Below, one piece after another: positions 10,714-22,976 of a stretch of DNA of 41,277 nucleotides; within the stretch, counting starts at the first letter, position 1, and every line of letters starts with the position of its first letter. Where the stretch lies: positions 1 to 41,277 of the forward strand of contig JAVKOQ010000415.1 in assembly GCA_031835245.1 (NCBI GenBank), given 5' to 3'. This DNA is from Balamuthia mandrillaris (Eukaryota; Discosea; Longamoebia; Balamuthiidae). The notes beneath the pieces are model-generated. The model saw only the letters and a program-made list of their open reading frames with translations. It had not been told where the DNA came from and searched no databases. The translations under genes and the position numbers were made by a program.

Positions 10714-13700
10714 ATGGAACCAAACCCACGGAGCAGGGATGGCTCACCGCGACAAGCCAAAGAAAGTGACGGCGTTGAAGGCACTTGCGAAGAGCCTCTT
10801 GTGGTCGTTGCCGCCAATCGTAAGAGATCCGGGAGTAACCAAAAAACAAACGAACCCGGCGGCAATGCCCCAAAAAGCGGCTCCTCTTCTCCAGCTCCAC
10901 GAACCAAGTCAAACTCTGATAACAAAGCCAACTACAAGCCAGAACGAAGAAAGAAGAGAGGTTCTTCCTCCATTGTCAACAGCAACGCCTCTACTTCATC
11001 TTCTTCGGGTGCTGAAGGAGAGCAAGGCAAACCGCTGGGGCAAGACGCTGCCAAAGAGGAGAAATCAAGCTCTCGCGAATCTGAAAGAACTCCAAACTTT
11101 GTTGGAAGCGGTGGAAGTTCCATGATAGTAGCGCAAAGGAAGAGAAGCAACAACGGTCCCGCCGATGAGAGCGACGTGCAATCGTTCTTGGCTCAGCGTT
11201 CTGCCATGTATGCTCATTCTCGTTCACTTTCATCGTCTCATTCTTCCAGCGATGAAAGAGAGCATAGCAAACAGGAACGCAAGGAACAAAAGGAAACAGC
11301 GGAGGCGGTCGAAGAAACAGAAGCAGCAATAGCAGACGAGCAAGACAAGAAAGACGAGGGTGAGAAGGAAGGAGGCAAGTCCAAGTCATTCTTCTCAACA
11401 TTGTCGAAGAAAGGAGGGTCCATGAGAAGAAAGAGCAGCGAACCCACAGCTTCCTCACGAACCAGCACCAAAGCGGAGCGAAAGAAACGGAAGAGCACTG
11501 TTCCCACGAGTTATCACAAAGAAAAGGACAAAGAAAAAGAGAGAGGTAAAGACAGATCGTCTGCTTCTCTCTCGTCCTCTTCTTCTCCTTCTTCCAAAAG
11601 CATGGCCAAGATGGTGCGGCATGGAACTGGAACGCTGTTCAGAAGATCTCTGAAAGGTGTTGCTTCATCTTCCAATGCTGAAGCTGTCGTAGCGGAAGGC
11701 AATGACAATATCGGCGTGCCTATGATGGTTAAGCATAAATCCCATGTTGGTCTTGACTCGCAAAGAGGTTTTGAGGTTAGAATTCTCTCTCTCTCTCTCT
11801 CTCTCTTTGCCTCGAAAAACCAAAACTAACACAAACTCAAACAGATTCGAAACCTACCACCCGAATGGTCTACTTTCTTCGAACAGATAAATCATACCTT
11901 GAAAAGCCTGGGCGAGACCACTCTCACAGGAGAAGAGGTGAAGCTGCTGCTGACTTCAGGGATGGACGACCTCCCACAAGGGCTCCCATCCATAGTCATG
12001 CCATCATCACTTCCAACTGCAGAAGCTGCCAACAACGAAGCCAATGTTGCGGCTGGAGAAGAAGGGGATGCAAACGGCAACAAAACACGCCTTCGGCCAC
12101 CTCCAGCAAACTTGTTGGGCACCTTTCCTTCCTCTGCTACTAGACAGGACAGAAGCGCGTCGGAGGCGATCGACGCATCGGCAGCGGCAGCGGCAGCAAA
12201 TGATCCATTACAACGTCCACAGACTTCACGAGGGAGTATAAGAGAGAGAAGAGAGAGGCACAGAGAGTGGCGCTACAGCATGGCGTTGCCTTCGTCACCA
12301 GTTCCATCTCCTTCACCTTCCCTCTCGTCTTCATCAAGTAACATTCCACTTCAACCTTATTCACCTTCGCTTCTCAACTCTGAACACAAACAGCAACATC
12401 AAGCAGCCTTCGTTGGTTCAGAGTTGCCCTCTTCTTCCTCATCGACCCTGCCTTCCCTTTCCTCTTCTGCTTCGGCGACATCTTCCTCCTTATCTCCAGC
12501 TTCATCTGCTTCATCGTCACCTTCTTCTTCTTTCATCGGCGTTAATATGGCAAAGCATCGTCCTACACGCAAAGTTCCACCTCGCCCTACCGATAATGTT
12601 GCTTCAACTCCTTCTGCCCAACTACAACCACAGCAAGGAGCATTATCACCATTGTCCTCATCTACCGCCATATCATCACCGACAGTAGCTAGCACCACAG
12701 TATCTGCTGCTAATCCAGGTACGTGCTAATTGTATTTATTTCTTCGGTTCTCGTTCTCGTTCTCGTTCTCGTTCTCGTTCTCGTTCTCGTTCTCGTTCTC
12801 GTTCTCGTTCTCGTTCTCGTTCTCGTTCTCGTTCTCGTTCTCGTTCTCGTTCTCGTTCTCGTTCTCGTTCTCGTTCCGTTGTCTGAAATCTCTTATTCCA
12901 TCCAACAGCAAACCTAAAGTCAGATACTTCTGCAACAATATCAACAACAACGGGCTCGACTCCATCAAAAGGTGGCACACCAACTCCAAACAAACAAACA
13001 GAAAAGCAAGCGCCTCCCCCATCTTCTGCCTCTTCAACAGCCCCCAACAAACCCCCGAGTTTATCCACCAGCAGCACTCGCTCCTTCGGATCGAGTGGTT
13101 CGCTCATTGCAGAGCGAGCAGATCTTAACAACAGCGAACCAACGAACCTCGTGAAAGTGCCCCTGTCGATGTTGACGATGGCCAGGGAGGAGATCGCGAA
13201 CTTGGTAAATGAGAAGGATGCAGCCGAAGGAAGAGTGAAGCGAATGGAGGAAGAGAAACATACCATGGAACTGCAGCTCAAGAGGGAGATGGAACAGTTG
13301 CGAGAGCTGCATAGAATCGAGATAGCGCAGTTAGAACAGGAACGAGAGAAGGCGAGAAAGGAAATGCAGCAGCATATGGAGGTACAGAAAGAAACTATGA
13401 ACAACGAACGAGAGAAACAGCTACAAGAACTAAAAGAGATGCTGGAGGAAGAGCAGCAGCGAGAGATGGAGAAACAAAGACAGCATTTCACTGCCGAAAG
13501 GGAAGAAGCCGTAAAAGTGGAGAGAGAGAAGCAAAAACTCCTGCTTTCTGCGATGGAAGAGACGGAGAAGCTGGAAGCAGCGGAGCGAGAGCGGCGTCAC
13601 GAGGCAGACATGGAGCAACATGAAGCTTTGCTGAAGGAAAAGTGCGTCCAGGTGAGCGAGTTGGAGAAGAGTAAGAGAGAGTTGGAAGTGAGGTTGTTGG

Positions 13701-15116
13701 AAGCACAGGTGAAAGCCAAAGAGCTAAAGGATGGCAAAGCGGAGTTGGAAGGAGCCTTTGAGACGGCTTTTGCGAGCATGATGAAGGAGGTGATGGAGAT
13801 GAAGCAGAAGTTTGAGGAAGAAGCGGATGAGCGGGCGAGAGACAAGGCGAAGCTTGCTTCCTTGGACATGATTAAGAAGTACGTGCTAACTCCAATGTTT
13901 TGTTTGCATGCTCGTTAGCTTCTGAGATATTTTCGTGTTCTTTTTTGTGATGGCGAAGACGAATGGAAGAGACAGAGAAACGATGTCAGGAATGGCAAGC
14001 TCGCAATACGGCCACCGAGTTAAGACTTTCTCAAAAAGAGGTTGGTGTCAGGCTCTCTGTTTCTTTACAAGATCAGAAGGTCACGAGAGAGGGGAGAGGG
14101 CAAGAGAGGGAGATAGAGAGAAACACTAACCGTTATGTAATAGGAAAAACTGGCAGAGATGTCGAAAAAACTGGAAGATGCGTTACAGGAACGAACAGAA
14201 CTGTCAGCAAGCAAGCATATCCTACAAGAAGAGCTCACCGCTCTCCACAGAGAGCTCATGGAGAAAGAGAAACGATGGAGGGAAAGAACGGAACGTCGCC
14301 AACGCAAATGGCAGAAGAAGAAACAAAAGCTGAAGACAAGAGAGCGCGAAAAGGTGCTTTGCGAGATGCTCGAACTGGATAGAAGAATGGTGTTGAGCAA
14401 CAAGGTCAACAACAGCCCCAAAAAGGCAGAGGTAGACATGTTCGTTCAAGAGCAGATGTCGCTGTACACGCCTCGTCGACTGGCAAATGCAATTCGCACT
14501 GACTCTGCTTTGGCTTATTACTTGTCGTCATCCGCCACTCCATTGTCGCTATCCTCATCCTCCTCATTGTCGTCAACCCCTTCAAAGCCACCCCCACTCC
14601 CTATTGGATTCACCTCTTTGTCCGACTCGATGCTAAACGCCAGTTCGACCAACCCATTGTCTCCTTCGGTCTCCCCTCCTTCCATCTGTGACAACAAACG
14701 TTCCGCAACCACAACGACGAGGTCCAGATCCAGCTCTTCTTCCTCTGCTTCCTCTTCTCCTCGCAATAATTATCAATCGTCGCGTTCGCCTTCTCGGCCT
14801 TCTTCTCCTTTGGTCTCTCCTCGCAGCCATTATCACGCGCATCACCATCATCGAGCCAAAGAAGTACAGACAACAACGAACATCGCGGCACCTCCTGTTC
14901 CACCGCCAGTGCCTCCGCCTCCTCCTCCTGCAAACGATGAGGCATCCACTCGGCAGAGATCTTCATCTTCCTTTGCTGACGTCTTAAGAGACATCTCTCA
15001 ACCGAATGCAGTTGTGTTGCGTCATGTCGTACGTTCTTCTGTTTCTCCGCTTTCCTGTTGTTTTGGTGAAATAGATAGGACAGAGAGAGGAGAGGAGAGG
15101 AGGAAGAGGAGAGGGG

Positions 15117-15173
<57 letters not shown>

Positions 15174-15451
15174 TGATCGGATAAAACTACAGCTTGCTGA
15201 CTATCATTTGCTGAACGACCAACAAACAGAAAGAAGAAGATAAGAGCAAGCTGAAAATAAGCAGCGGTGGCGTGGAAGATAGTCTCATGAACATCATTGC
15301 TCAAGTGATCATTAAACGGCGCAATGCAATGTTGGCTGCATCGTCTTCCTCTAAAGGCATACCTGTTGTTGGAGGCAGTGAGGTTACTTCTTCTTCTCCG
15401 CGTTCTTCTTCCTCCTCCCAAAAAGAGAAGGATGAAGAATGGGAGATATAA
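10714..15451 (+). CDS. WASP-like Arp2/3 activator candidate: CRIB, long coiled coil, polyPro, WH2-CA; 6 exons
   Basis: Exons 10714-11775, 11845-12718, 12909-13878, 13959-14040, 14144-15028 and 15230-15451 give 1364 residues. The N-terminal ~330 residues are disordered and Ser/Lys/Glu-rich. A CRIB/GTPase-binding segment starts near 333: IGVPMMVKHKSHVGLDS, then GFE across the exon 1/2 junction and IRNLPPEW (consensus IxxPxxxxHxxHVGxD). A Ser/Pro-rich linker follows, then a long coiled coil (about 727-1075) rich in Glu, Arg and Lys. A proline run (near 1245) precedes FADVLRDI...VVLRHV (1272-1291), a plausible though stretched WH2 motif. IIAQVIIKRRNAM then aligns with the N-WASP central helix ALMEVMQKRSKAI, and the protein ends DEEWEI, like the Trp-containing acidic tail of WASP. 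This implies a Rho/Rac/Cdc42-regulated nucleation-promoting factor at the actin cortex. No WH1 domain is visible, unlike true WASP. The CRIB call is firm; the WH2-CA call is inference. Confidence 0.75.
12747..12875 (+). repeat. (GTTCTC)n hexamer array in WASP-like intron 2
   Basis: About 21 near-perfect copies of a six-base unit lie inside the intron at 12719-12908. Confidence 0.97.
15123..15171 (+). repeat. (GA)n microsatellite in WASP-like intron 5
   Basis: About 23 GA units lie within the intron at 15029-15229. Unusually for this window, the sense strand is the purine strand. Confidence 0.9.
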
Positions 15452-15588
15452 CTTGTTCGTTGTTTTGATACGCTGGTTCAATGTTATTCTGTTGATAGGA
15501 TCCGTATACTTTGTGTGTTGTGTTGGCTTTGTGTATCGGACTCGTTTATGTGTGTTTTTATAGCTTAATGAAAATATATTAGTTTATC

Positions 15589-15591
<3 letters not shown>

Positions 15592-15620
<29 letters not shown>
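15592..15620. repeat. (CT)n microsatellite in a convergent 3' region
   Basis: About 14 CT units lie between the ends of the WASP-like gene (+) and the YL1 gene (-). The rest of the 235-base gap holds only 3' UTR sequence as far as I can see. Confidence 0.85.
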
Positions 15621-15623
<3 letters not shown>

Positions 15624-15686
15624 TTCATTCATTTTCATTCTCTCTTCTCTGTTTTTTCGCTTTGTGGCAGCTTACCATTTACATTC

Positions 15687-17627
<1,941 letters not shown>

Positions 17628-17821
17628 TCTCTTTTTCTTTTGCTTTTGTTGGGTTTGTTTGTGATCGACTCATGCGTTAACGATCGAACATGACGTCATT
17701 TTTTAAAACAAAAAATTCCTGGAAATACTATTTACATTTGATTAATTTAACTTTTCTCACCAAACAGTGACAGCAGCAGTGCAGCAACTTCCCCAGGAGA
17801 TCCTCAACGGTGGGTTACTCG
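17628..17821. promoter_or_regulatory. bidirectional promoter of YL1 (-) and the LRR gene (+), with CRE-like palindrome
   Basis: A perfect TGACGTCA palindrome lies at 17691-17698, 64 bases upstream of the YL1 start. It is the classic bZIP/CREB site in other eukaryotes; use here is inference. A/T-rich sequence follows up to 17760. Confidence 0.5.
17691..17698. promoter_or_regulatory. CRE-like palindrome TGACGTCA
   Basis: Perfect eight-base palindrome between divergent genes, 64 bases from the YL1 start codon. It matches the bZIP/CREB consensus. Confidence 0.4.
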
Positions 17822-19837
17822 ATGGAGGAGAAATCGTTGCGTGGTACTTCGCAGGCAAAGAGCCAGGAGGGTCTTCCTATCCCTCCCCTGCTCCAACCGT
17901 TTGCTCATTCCACCGTCTGCTACCTCTCCTCCTGCAACCTGACTGATTTGCCAGAGGAGATAGGCCTCCTCTCTTCTCTCACCCTCTGCGACTTCTCCGT
18001 AAACCGTTTGACCGCAGTGCCAGCAGAGTTTTGCAGGCTCACTGCCCTCACCTCTTTGAACCTCCACGCCAACCATTTGACGTCCTTGCCCTCTGCGTTC
18101 GGCCAACTCACCGCACTTACCTCGCTCAACCTCTCCCACAATGGGTTGTCCGCCATACCATGCGAGATCGGCCAACTCAAAGCCCTTACTTCCTGCAACC
18201 TCTGCAATAACCTATTGACCTCTTTGCCAACGGAGTTCGCCCAGCTCTCGTCCTTGACCTCCCTCAACCTGTGTGCCAACCAATTTACACACTTACCAGA
18301 ATGGATAAGCCAACTTTCTTCGTTGACATCTCTCGACCTCGGGCTCAACCAGTTACAAGCTTTGCCAAAAGAGTTGGATCGATTTACCTCCCTTTCCTCT
18401 TTCGACCTCTCCGCCCAATGCCCTGCGGGTCTTGCCGTCCAAGTTTGGTCAACTCACGCATTTCCAAGTAACCTGGAGGCCTTCAAATTACCTCCTGAGT
18501 TTGGGCGACTCACCTCCCTTACTTCCTGCAACCTCTCTCAGAACAGGTTCAGGGCGCTACCAGACCAATTCATTGGCCTCTCCTCCCTCACCGAATGCGA
18601 CCTCTCCTTCAACGACCTGCGGGCCTTGCCGTCCGAGTTTGGTCAACTCTCCTCGCTGACTTCCCTCAACCTCACCAGAAACCGATTGACAGGCTTGCCA
18701 AGGGACCTGGGCCGACTCCGTTCCCTCAAATGTTGCCGACTGTGCAGAAATGAATTGACTGACCTGCCGAGCGAGTTTGACCAACTCTCTGCCCTCACTT
18801 CCTGCGATCTTTCCCATAACCAACTGACAACCGTACCTGCGAGGTTTGGCCAACTCTCCGCCCTTACCTTCCTCAACCTTTCCCACAACATTATCTCCTC
18901 TTTACCCAACGAGACGGGCAGTCTTTTATCCCTCAATTCCTTCTCCCTTGCATTCAACCAACTGACTGCCTTGCCGAAGGAGTTCGGTCTTCTCCTCTCC
19001 CTCAAAAAGTGCAACCTCTCCCATAACAAGCTGAGGGCTTTACCAAGGGAGTTTGGGTGGCTCTCCTCTCTCGCTTGTTGCAATCTCGCCTGTAACGGAT
19101 TGAGGCGTTTGCCAAAGGAGTTTGGTCAACTCTCTTCCCTGACATGCCTCGACCTCTCCCACAACAGGCTGACCATCTTGCCAAGAGAGTTTGGTTGCCT
19201 CACCGCTGTGAAGCAGTGCTATTTGGGGTGGAATTGGATTACTTCTCTCCCTTCTTCCACATTTTCGCTTTACCCTCGTTTCTCTTTTCAGGCCCCTCTT
19301 CGTCACTGCACTATGTCAGAGCACCAAGAAGAATCCTCTTATCGTACAACAGAAGAAAGCGAGGACGAAGAGGAAGAAGAAGGCTGTGAAGAAGAACCGC
19401 TGGTGAATGCAAACGCGTGTGTGCGAAGCTTGTGGATGTTGGGTGGAGAGGCTGTGGTCAGAAACAATCTTTTGGCGGGTGTGCCAAACCCCCTTCCTCG
19501 CCTCCCTTTCATTCCGGTTGCCGCCGCCGCTCCGGGCCATGGCGAAGAGGATGGTGCGGACATGCAACAACAGCAAGCCGGAGAGGAAACCGGAGCGTGG
19601 GTACCCGACGAGGTGAAAGAAAGGTTGGAACGGTTGCAAAGGCGGTGCGATGTTTGCGGTTGTGCATTTTTGATGGCCGAAGAGGAGGGAGAGCAAGGAG
19701 CAGCAAGGACCCTTGTCAGGAAGCACTTTGACTCCCAGAGGGGTGTCTCTTGGGAGTTGCTCTGCTGCAGCAGGTGGTGCTTCGATCTCTTCTATCCCGA
19801 AACGCCGTTGGTTCCCCTATTGGATCGATTATCCTAG
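17822..19837 (+). CDS. leucine-rich-repeat protein with C-terminal CDVC/WELLCCS Cys-rich domain
   Basis: Single exon, 671 residues from the ATG; an in-frame stop lies upstream at 17767 with no ATG between. About 19 LRRs of 23 residues (about 36-470) follow LTSLNLSHNxLTxLPxEFGQLxx, the Ras-suppressor/Shoc2-type class, usually a protein-binding solenoid. Repeat 8 is irregular: DNA from about 18420 to 18470 encodes a good LRR (LPSKFGQLTHFQ) only in a neighbouring frame, a compensated frameshift. An acidic linker (EESEDEEEEEG) leads to a C-terminal domain (about 600-660): RCDVC, then TLVRKHFD, R, and WELLCCSRWC. Cysteines 609, 612, 648, 649 and 653 with a conserved His suggest zinc binding. The same domain stands alone at 22350-22568. 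I do not recognise it as a named family. No signal peptide or membrane segment is seen, so cytosolic location is likely. Function unknown; a scaffold role is a guess. Confidence 0.9.
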   Translation: MEEKSLRGTSQAKSQEGLPIPPLLQPFAHSTVCYLSSCNLTDLPEEIGLLSSLTLCDFSVNRLTAVPAEFCRLTALTSLNLHANHLTSLPSAFGQLTALTSLNLSHNGLSAIPCEIGQLKALTSCNLCNNLLTSLPTEFAQLSSLTSLNLCANQFTHLPEWISQLSSLTSLDLGLNQLQALPKELDRFTSLSSFDLSAQCPAGLAVQVWSTHAFPSNLEAFKLPPEFGRLTSLTSCNLSQNRFRALPDQFIGLSSLTECDLSFNDLRALPSEFGQLSSLTSLNLTRNRLTGLPRDLGRLRSLKCCRLCRNELTDLPSEFDQLSALTSCDLSHNQLTTVPARFGQLSALTFLNLSHNIISSLPNETGSLLSLNSFSLAFNQLTALPKEFGLLLSLKKCNLSHNKLRALPREFGWLSSLACCNLACNGLRRLPKEFGQLSSLTCLDLSHNRLTILPREFGCLTAVKQCYLGWNWITSLPSSTFSLYPRFSFQAPLRHCTMSEHQEESSYRTTEESEDEEEEEGCEEEPLVNANACVRSLWMLGGEAVVRNNLLAGVPNPLPRLPFIPVAAAAPGHGEEDGADMQQQQAGEETGAWVPDEVKERLERLQRRCDVCGCAFLMAEEEGEQGAARTLVRKHFDSQRGVSWELLCCSRWCFDLFYPETPLVPLLDRLS

Positions 19838-19999
19838 ATGAACCAATGGAAAAACAAACATTTGTCTACAAAAATACCACCCTAAGGAAGAAAAAGAAAA
19901 AGAAAGGAGCTTCTCCCTTTCCTTTGTGTTTTCTCCAAGGGGGGTGGGCGGCGGCAGAGACTTGTAGAAGGCCTACTACAAGGAGGAGGAGGAGGAATC

Positions 20000-22200
20000 A
20001 TGGACGGCGGAGGTGCTCACGCTGAGGCCGTGCAAACAGGTTTGGCTCAAAACGGCCGCTACGCCGAGAAAAGCAGCGATTCCAGCGGCTCCAGCGGCGA
20101 TGAAGAAGACCCCCTCTTGGAAGTGGAGTGCCTGCCCGTTGCGGCCGTCAGCGACCAGGCGTTGGTGCTCCCGGTGCCCTCCACGGGCATGGCCACGGAG
20201 GAGATCGGCTCATCCAGCCAGGCAACCATAGACACGGTGAACAAGCCGGCCAAACGCAGCTTGTCGGCGTTTCGGTTGGCCCTGATCGGCTACTTTTTGA
20301 CGTGCGGCGGACCTTTTGGTGTGGAAAGTACCGTTGGGGCTATGGGTAAGCAAGGATCACTCCTGTTTTTTTTTTTTTGAAGAACGCGTCTTCTCTCTTC
20401 TCTGCGGTGCTCGTGTCTTTGTTCTGTTCTGTTATAATTGTGTGGTGTTTTGTTTCTTGTCATGCTACTCTTTCCGAACTATCCTACGCCTTTTTCCTTT
20501 CATATGTTGAAATGTGTGCCCTTTGGGTGCTTTTTTTGGTTCGCGAAACAGGACCTTTGGCTGCACTTATTGCGTTGATCGTTTTTCCCTTCTTGTGGTC
20601 ATTACCGCAAGCCCTCATGGCTGCCGAGCTGTCTCTTCTCATCAAAGAAAACGGAGGCAACATCATTTGGTGCGATTCTCTTCGCGCACGCTCTCTCTCT
20701 CTCTCTCCCCCCCCTCTTCCTCCCTAATGAAATATAACGAAAACAGGGTTCAGAGGGCTTTTGGGGACTTTGGTGGGTGGGTAAATGCCTATAACAACAT
20801 TGGCAACATGTTGGTTTCGCATGCCACTGTGGTTGTGCTTTTTGTGGACTACTTTCCTTATTCGTTCACAACAGGTGAGGCGTGGGCCATCAAACTAGCT
20901 TTTCTGGCTGTGCTTATCATTGTAAATATTATTGGTTTGTTTCTCCTGTGTAAGCTCAGCTCTTCTCTCTCTCTTTGCTTACCTTGAATATAACAAACAG
21001 GTTTGAATTGGTTATACCGCTTGTCACTGCTAATGATGGTAGTGATTAACCTACCATTCGTCCTTCTGGTTATAATGGCCCCCATTCAGGTACACTTTGA
21101 CTGGAGCAAATGGCTGGAGTTACCTCCTCACAACGAGCTCGATTTTGGCGTCTTCATTAGCACTCTCGCCTACATGTTTGGTGGCTTTGACAACTTGGGC
21201 GTCTTTGCAGGAGAGGTAAAAGGAGGACGCCGCTCCTTCATTATTGGGCTCTTTGGCATTCTCCCCATCAACGTGATGAACTACTTCTTTCCTGTCTTCT
21301 TTGGCTTCATGGTGGCTCCCCACTACGCAGATTGGCAATCCGGTTACTTCACGCACGTCGCCAAGATCTTGTCTTCCTGGTTGGGCATCATCATGTTGGT
21401 CGGCTCTGCTGTTAGCAACTTTGGAGCGGTGAGCGGGGTGGCTACTTCGGCGAGGATTATTTGGGCTATGGGTAGGAAAGATAGCATTGGCCACCGCAAG
21501 TTGCCTTCTATCGTTTCTTGGTCTTGGCAACGACATACAGGTAATGTTATTTTGCTTTTGTATTTCTTCTTTTGTGCGCTCATTCTTTCTTCAAAAGGAA
21601 CGGTCAGGCCGATAGCAGGAATATTAGTGGTGGGTTTGGTGGTGCCTGCTTTGGCAGCATTTCCTTTCGACTTTTTGGTACAGATTCTGCTGGTGCTGCG
21701 TATTGTTAATCTTTTGTTGGAGTATGGGGCTCTCATCCGCCTTCGCTACACCGGTAAGCAATTCCGTTTGTGTGTATATATGTGTGTATTTATGTGGTAA
21801 TATATTGTTGTTTTCGTTGTTCTGCCTCTTCATGTTCTTGTCTTGTTCTTACTCTTGGTAGCTCTATGTAAGAGATTTTAATTCCGGCTTTGTATTCTCT
21901 TATACAGAACCAGATGCGGAGCGGGAGTTCAAATTGCCCGGAGGGAAACTTGTGGTGTGGTTGCTTCCTTTACCCACGCTGTTGATCTGTATGACGATGA
22001 TAGCGTTAGGATCATGGACAGTGGCGGTGGCTGGCTTGGGCTTCAACCTTATTGTGATCATGTTATACTTTTTGGTGCGACTGCGAAGACATCTTCTTCG
22101 GTATTGGCGCGTTCGGAGTAAGGCAAAGCGGTCTCAACTTCAACGAGCGCAACAACAACCTACCGAAGAATCTCCTCTCCTTATCAATGCTGGTCAATAA
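20000..22200 (+). CDS. APC-superfamily polyamine/amino-acid transporter (PUT/LAT-like), 6 exons
   Basis: Exons 20000-20345, 20552-20669, 20747-20934, 21001-21540, 21598-21753 and 21908-22200 give 546 residues. The protein has a soluble acidic N-tail of ~80 residues carrying an EEDPLLE dileucine-like sequence, then about 12 hydrophobic segments. The first helix has GGPFGVEST, the unwound-helix substrate site of the APC fold. The next has PFLWSLPQALMAAELS followed by ENGGNIIWV, matching the plant polyamine uptake (PUT) and L-type transporter branch (SGGPFGVED, ENGGYVVWV). The C-tail is basic and ends EESPLLINAGQ, a second possible endosomal sorting signal. Together these suggest an endolysosomal or plasma-membrane cation-coupled importer; substrate is inference. 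Intron 4 (21541-21597) is only 57 nt, in frame and stop-free, so retention would add 19 mostly hydrophobic residues. The start is the first ATG, 162 bases after the LRR stop. Confidence 0.9.
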
Positions 22201-22349
22201 GAAATCGAAAAAAGGAACTGGAAGCAGTAGAACAAGTTAATGATGAAGAACTACGACGATGCAGGTCTTTGGGAGAGCCCAAAAAACAAACAAGTGGTAT
22301 GCAATAATCTTCTCCATAGTCAACATTGCTCCCTTGTTTGTTTATTTAT

Positions 22350-22568
22350 TCATTTGTCCTCATCTTTTACTTGGAATGATTTAAGAAGGGGCCGCTCCAA
22401 ACACCATTTGCTACAGCACAACAACTCCCACCAAACGGCCCTCTTCACATCGTAATGTTTTCTGACGAGCGTTGCTTCCTCTTGCTCTGCTATAAAAAGG
22501 CCGTTACACACGTCACAGCGTCTAAGAAGTCTTTCCAACCTTTCCCACACATCTTCCGCCATTGCCAT
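22350..22568 (-). CDS. small stand-alone CDVC/WELLCCS Cys-rich domain protein
   Basis: A 72-residue frame begins MAMAEDVWERLERLLRRCD and closely matches the C-terminal domain of the LRR protein at 17822-19837. Shared landmarks are ERLERL, RRCDVC, TLVRKH[FY]D, R, WELLCCS[RK]WC. The loop between CDVC and LVRKH is shorter here. A stop codon immediately precedes the ATG in frame, so the domain is either a true mini-gene or a remnant of a longer LRR gene that lost its repeats. The Cys/His pattern is fully kept, arguing against simple decay. It ends KSFQVKDEDK. It lies tail-to-tail with the transporter and head-to-head with the RSPRY1-like gene. Function unknown. Confidence 0.6.
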   Translation of the reverse strand: MAMAEDVWERLERLLRRCDVCNGLFIAEQEEATLVRKHYDVKRAVWWELLCCSKWCLERPLLKSFQVKDEDK

Positions 22569-22976
22569 CTATTTTTCCTGCGTGTCGGTATCGTTCTCTT
22601 GATGTTGTTGTGGTTCTATCCTGTTGTTGTTGTTGTTGTTATGTGTAGAAGGGTCGAGCAGCGTGTATGGAAAGGCTGGCATGGTCAACATTCCAGCCGA
22701 CAGCAAGCCCCTGACCACGGGGCCTCTCCGCTCAACAGCCACAAACTTCGCCCAAAGTCCACGAGGGGGCGTTTTTCGTGGTTTAAAAAAAATCAAAAGA
22801 CAATTCCAAGAAAAATTTCCAAATCATTTTGATGACATCAGCATGCCCCAAAAAAAAACCCACGCAGCTGGACAAAAGTAGTGAGGAGCCAGGTATTTTT
22901 CCACTGGCACAAAGGGGAGGAATAGCGTCTTGGTTTTGTCCACTCTTGCGGTTTTAGTCCGTTGGTCATCAAAGCA
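22569..22976. promoter_or_regulatory. divergent region between the Cys-domain gene (-) and RSPRY1-like gene (+)
   Basis: No gene is seen in these 408 bases. They include a GTT/AAC trinucleotide run (about 22619-22640) and TGACATCA at 22833-22840, one base off the CRE palindrome, 137 bases before the RSPRY1-like start. Confidence 0.4.

Noticed and set aside
12723-13037. Glu-Asn, Val-Leu and Ser-Phe repeat frames
   Set aside because: They are artefacts of the (GTTCTC)n intron array.
17810-17821. GTG start four codons before the LRR protein ATG
   Set aside because: Eukaryotic initiation at GTG is unlikely. The ATG at 17822 is the first after an in-frame stop.
22569-22796. Minus-strand 75-codon frame upstream of the Cys-domain mini-gene
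   Set aside because: It is Asn/Gln-run low complexity with no LRR character. The stop codon separates it from the mini-gene.
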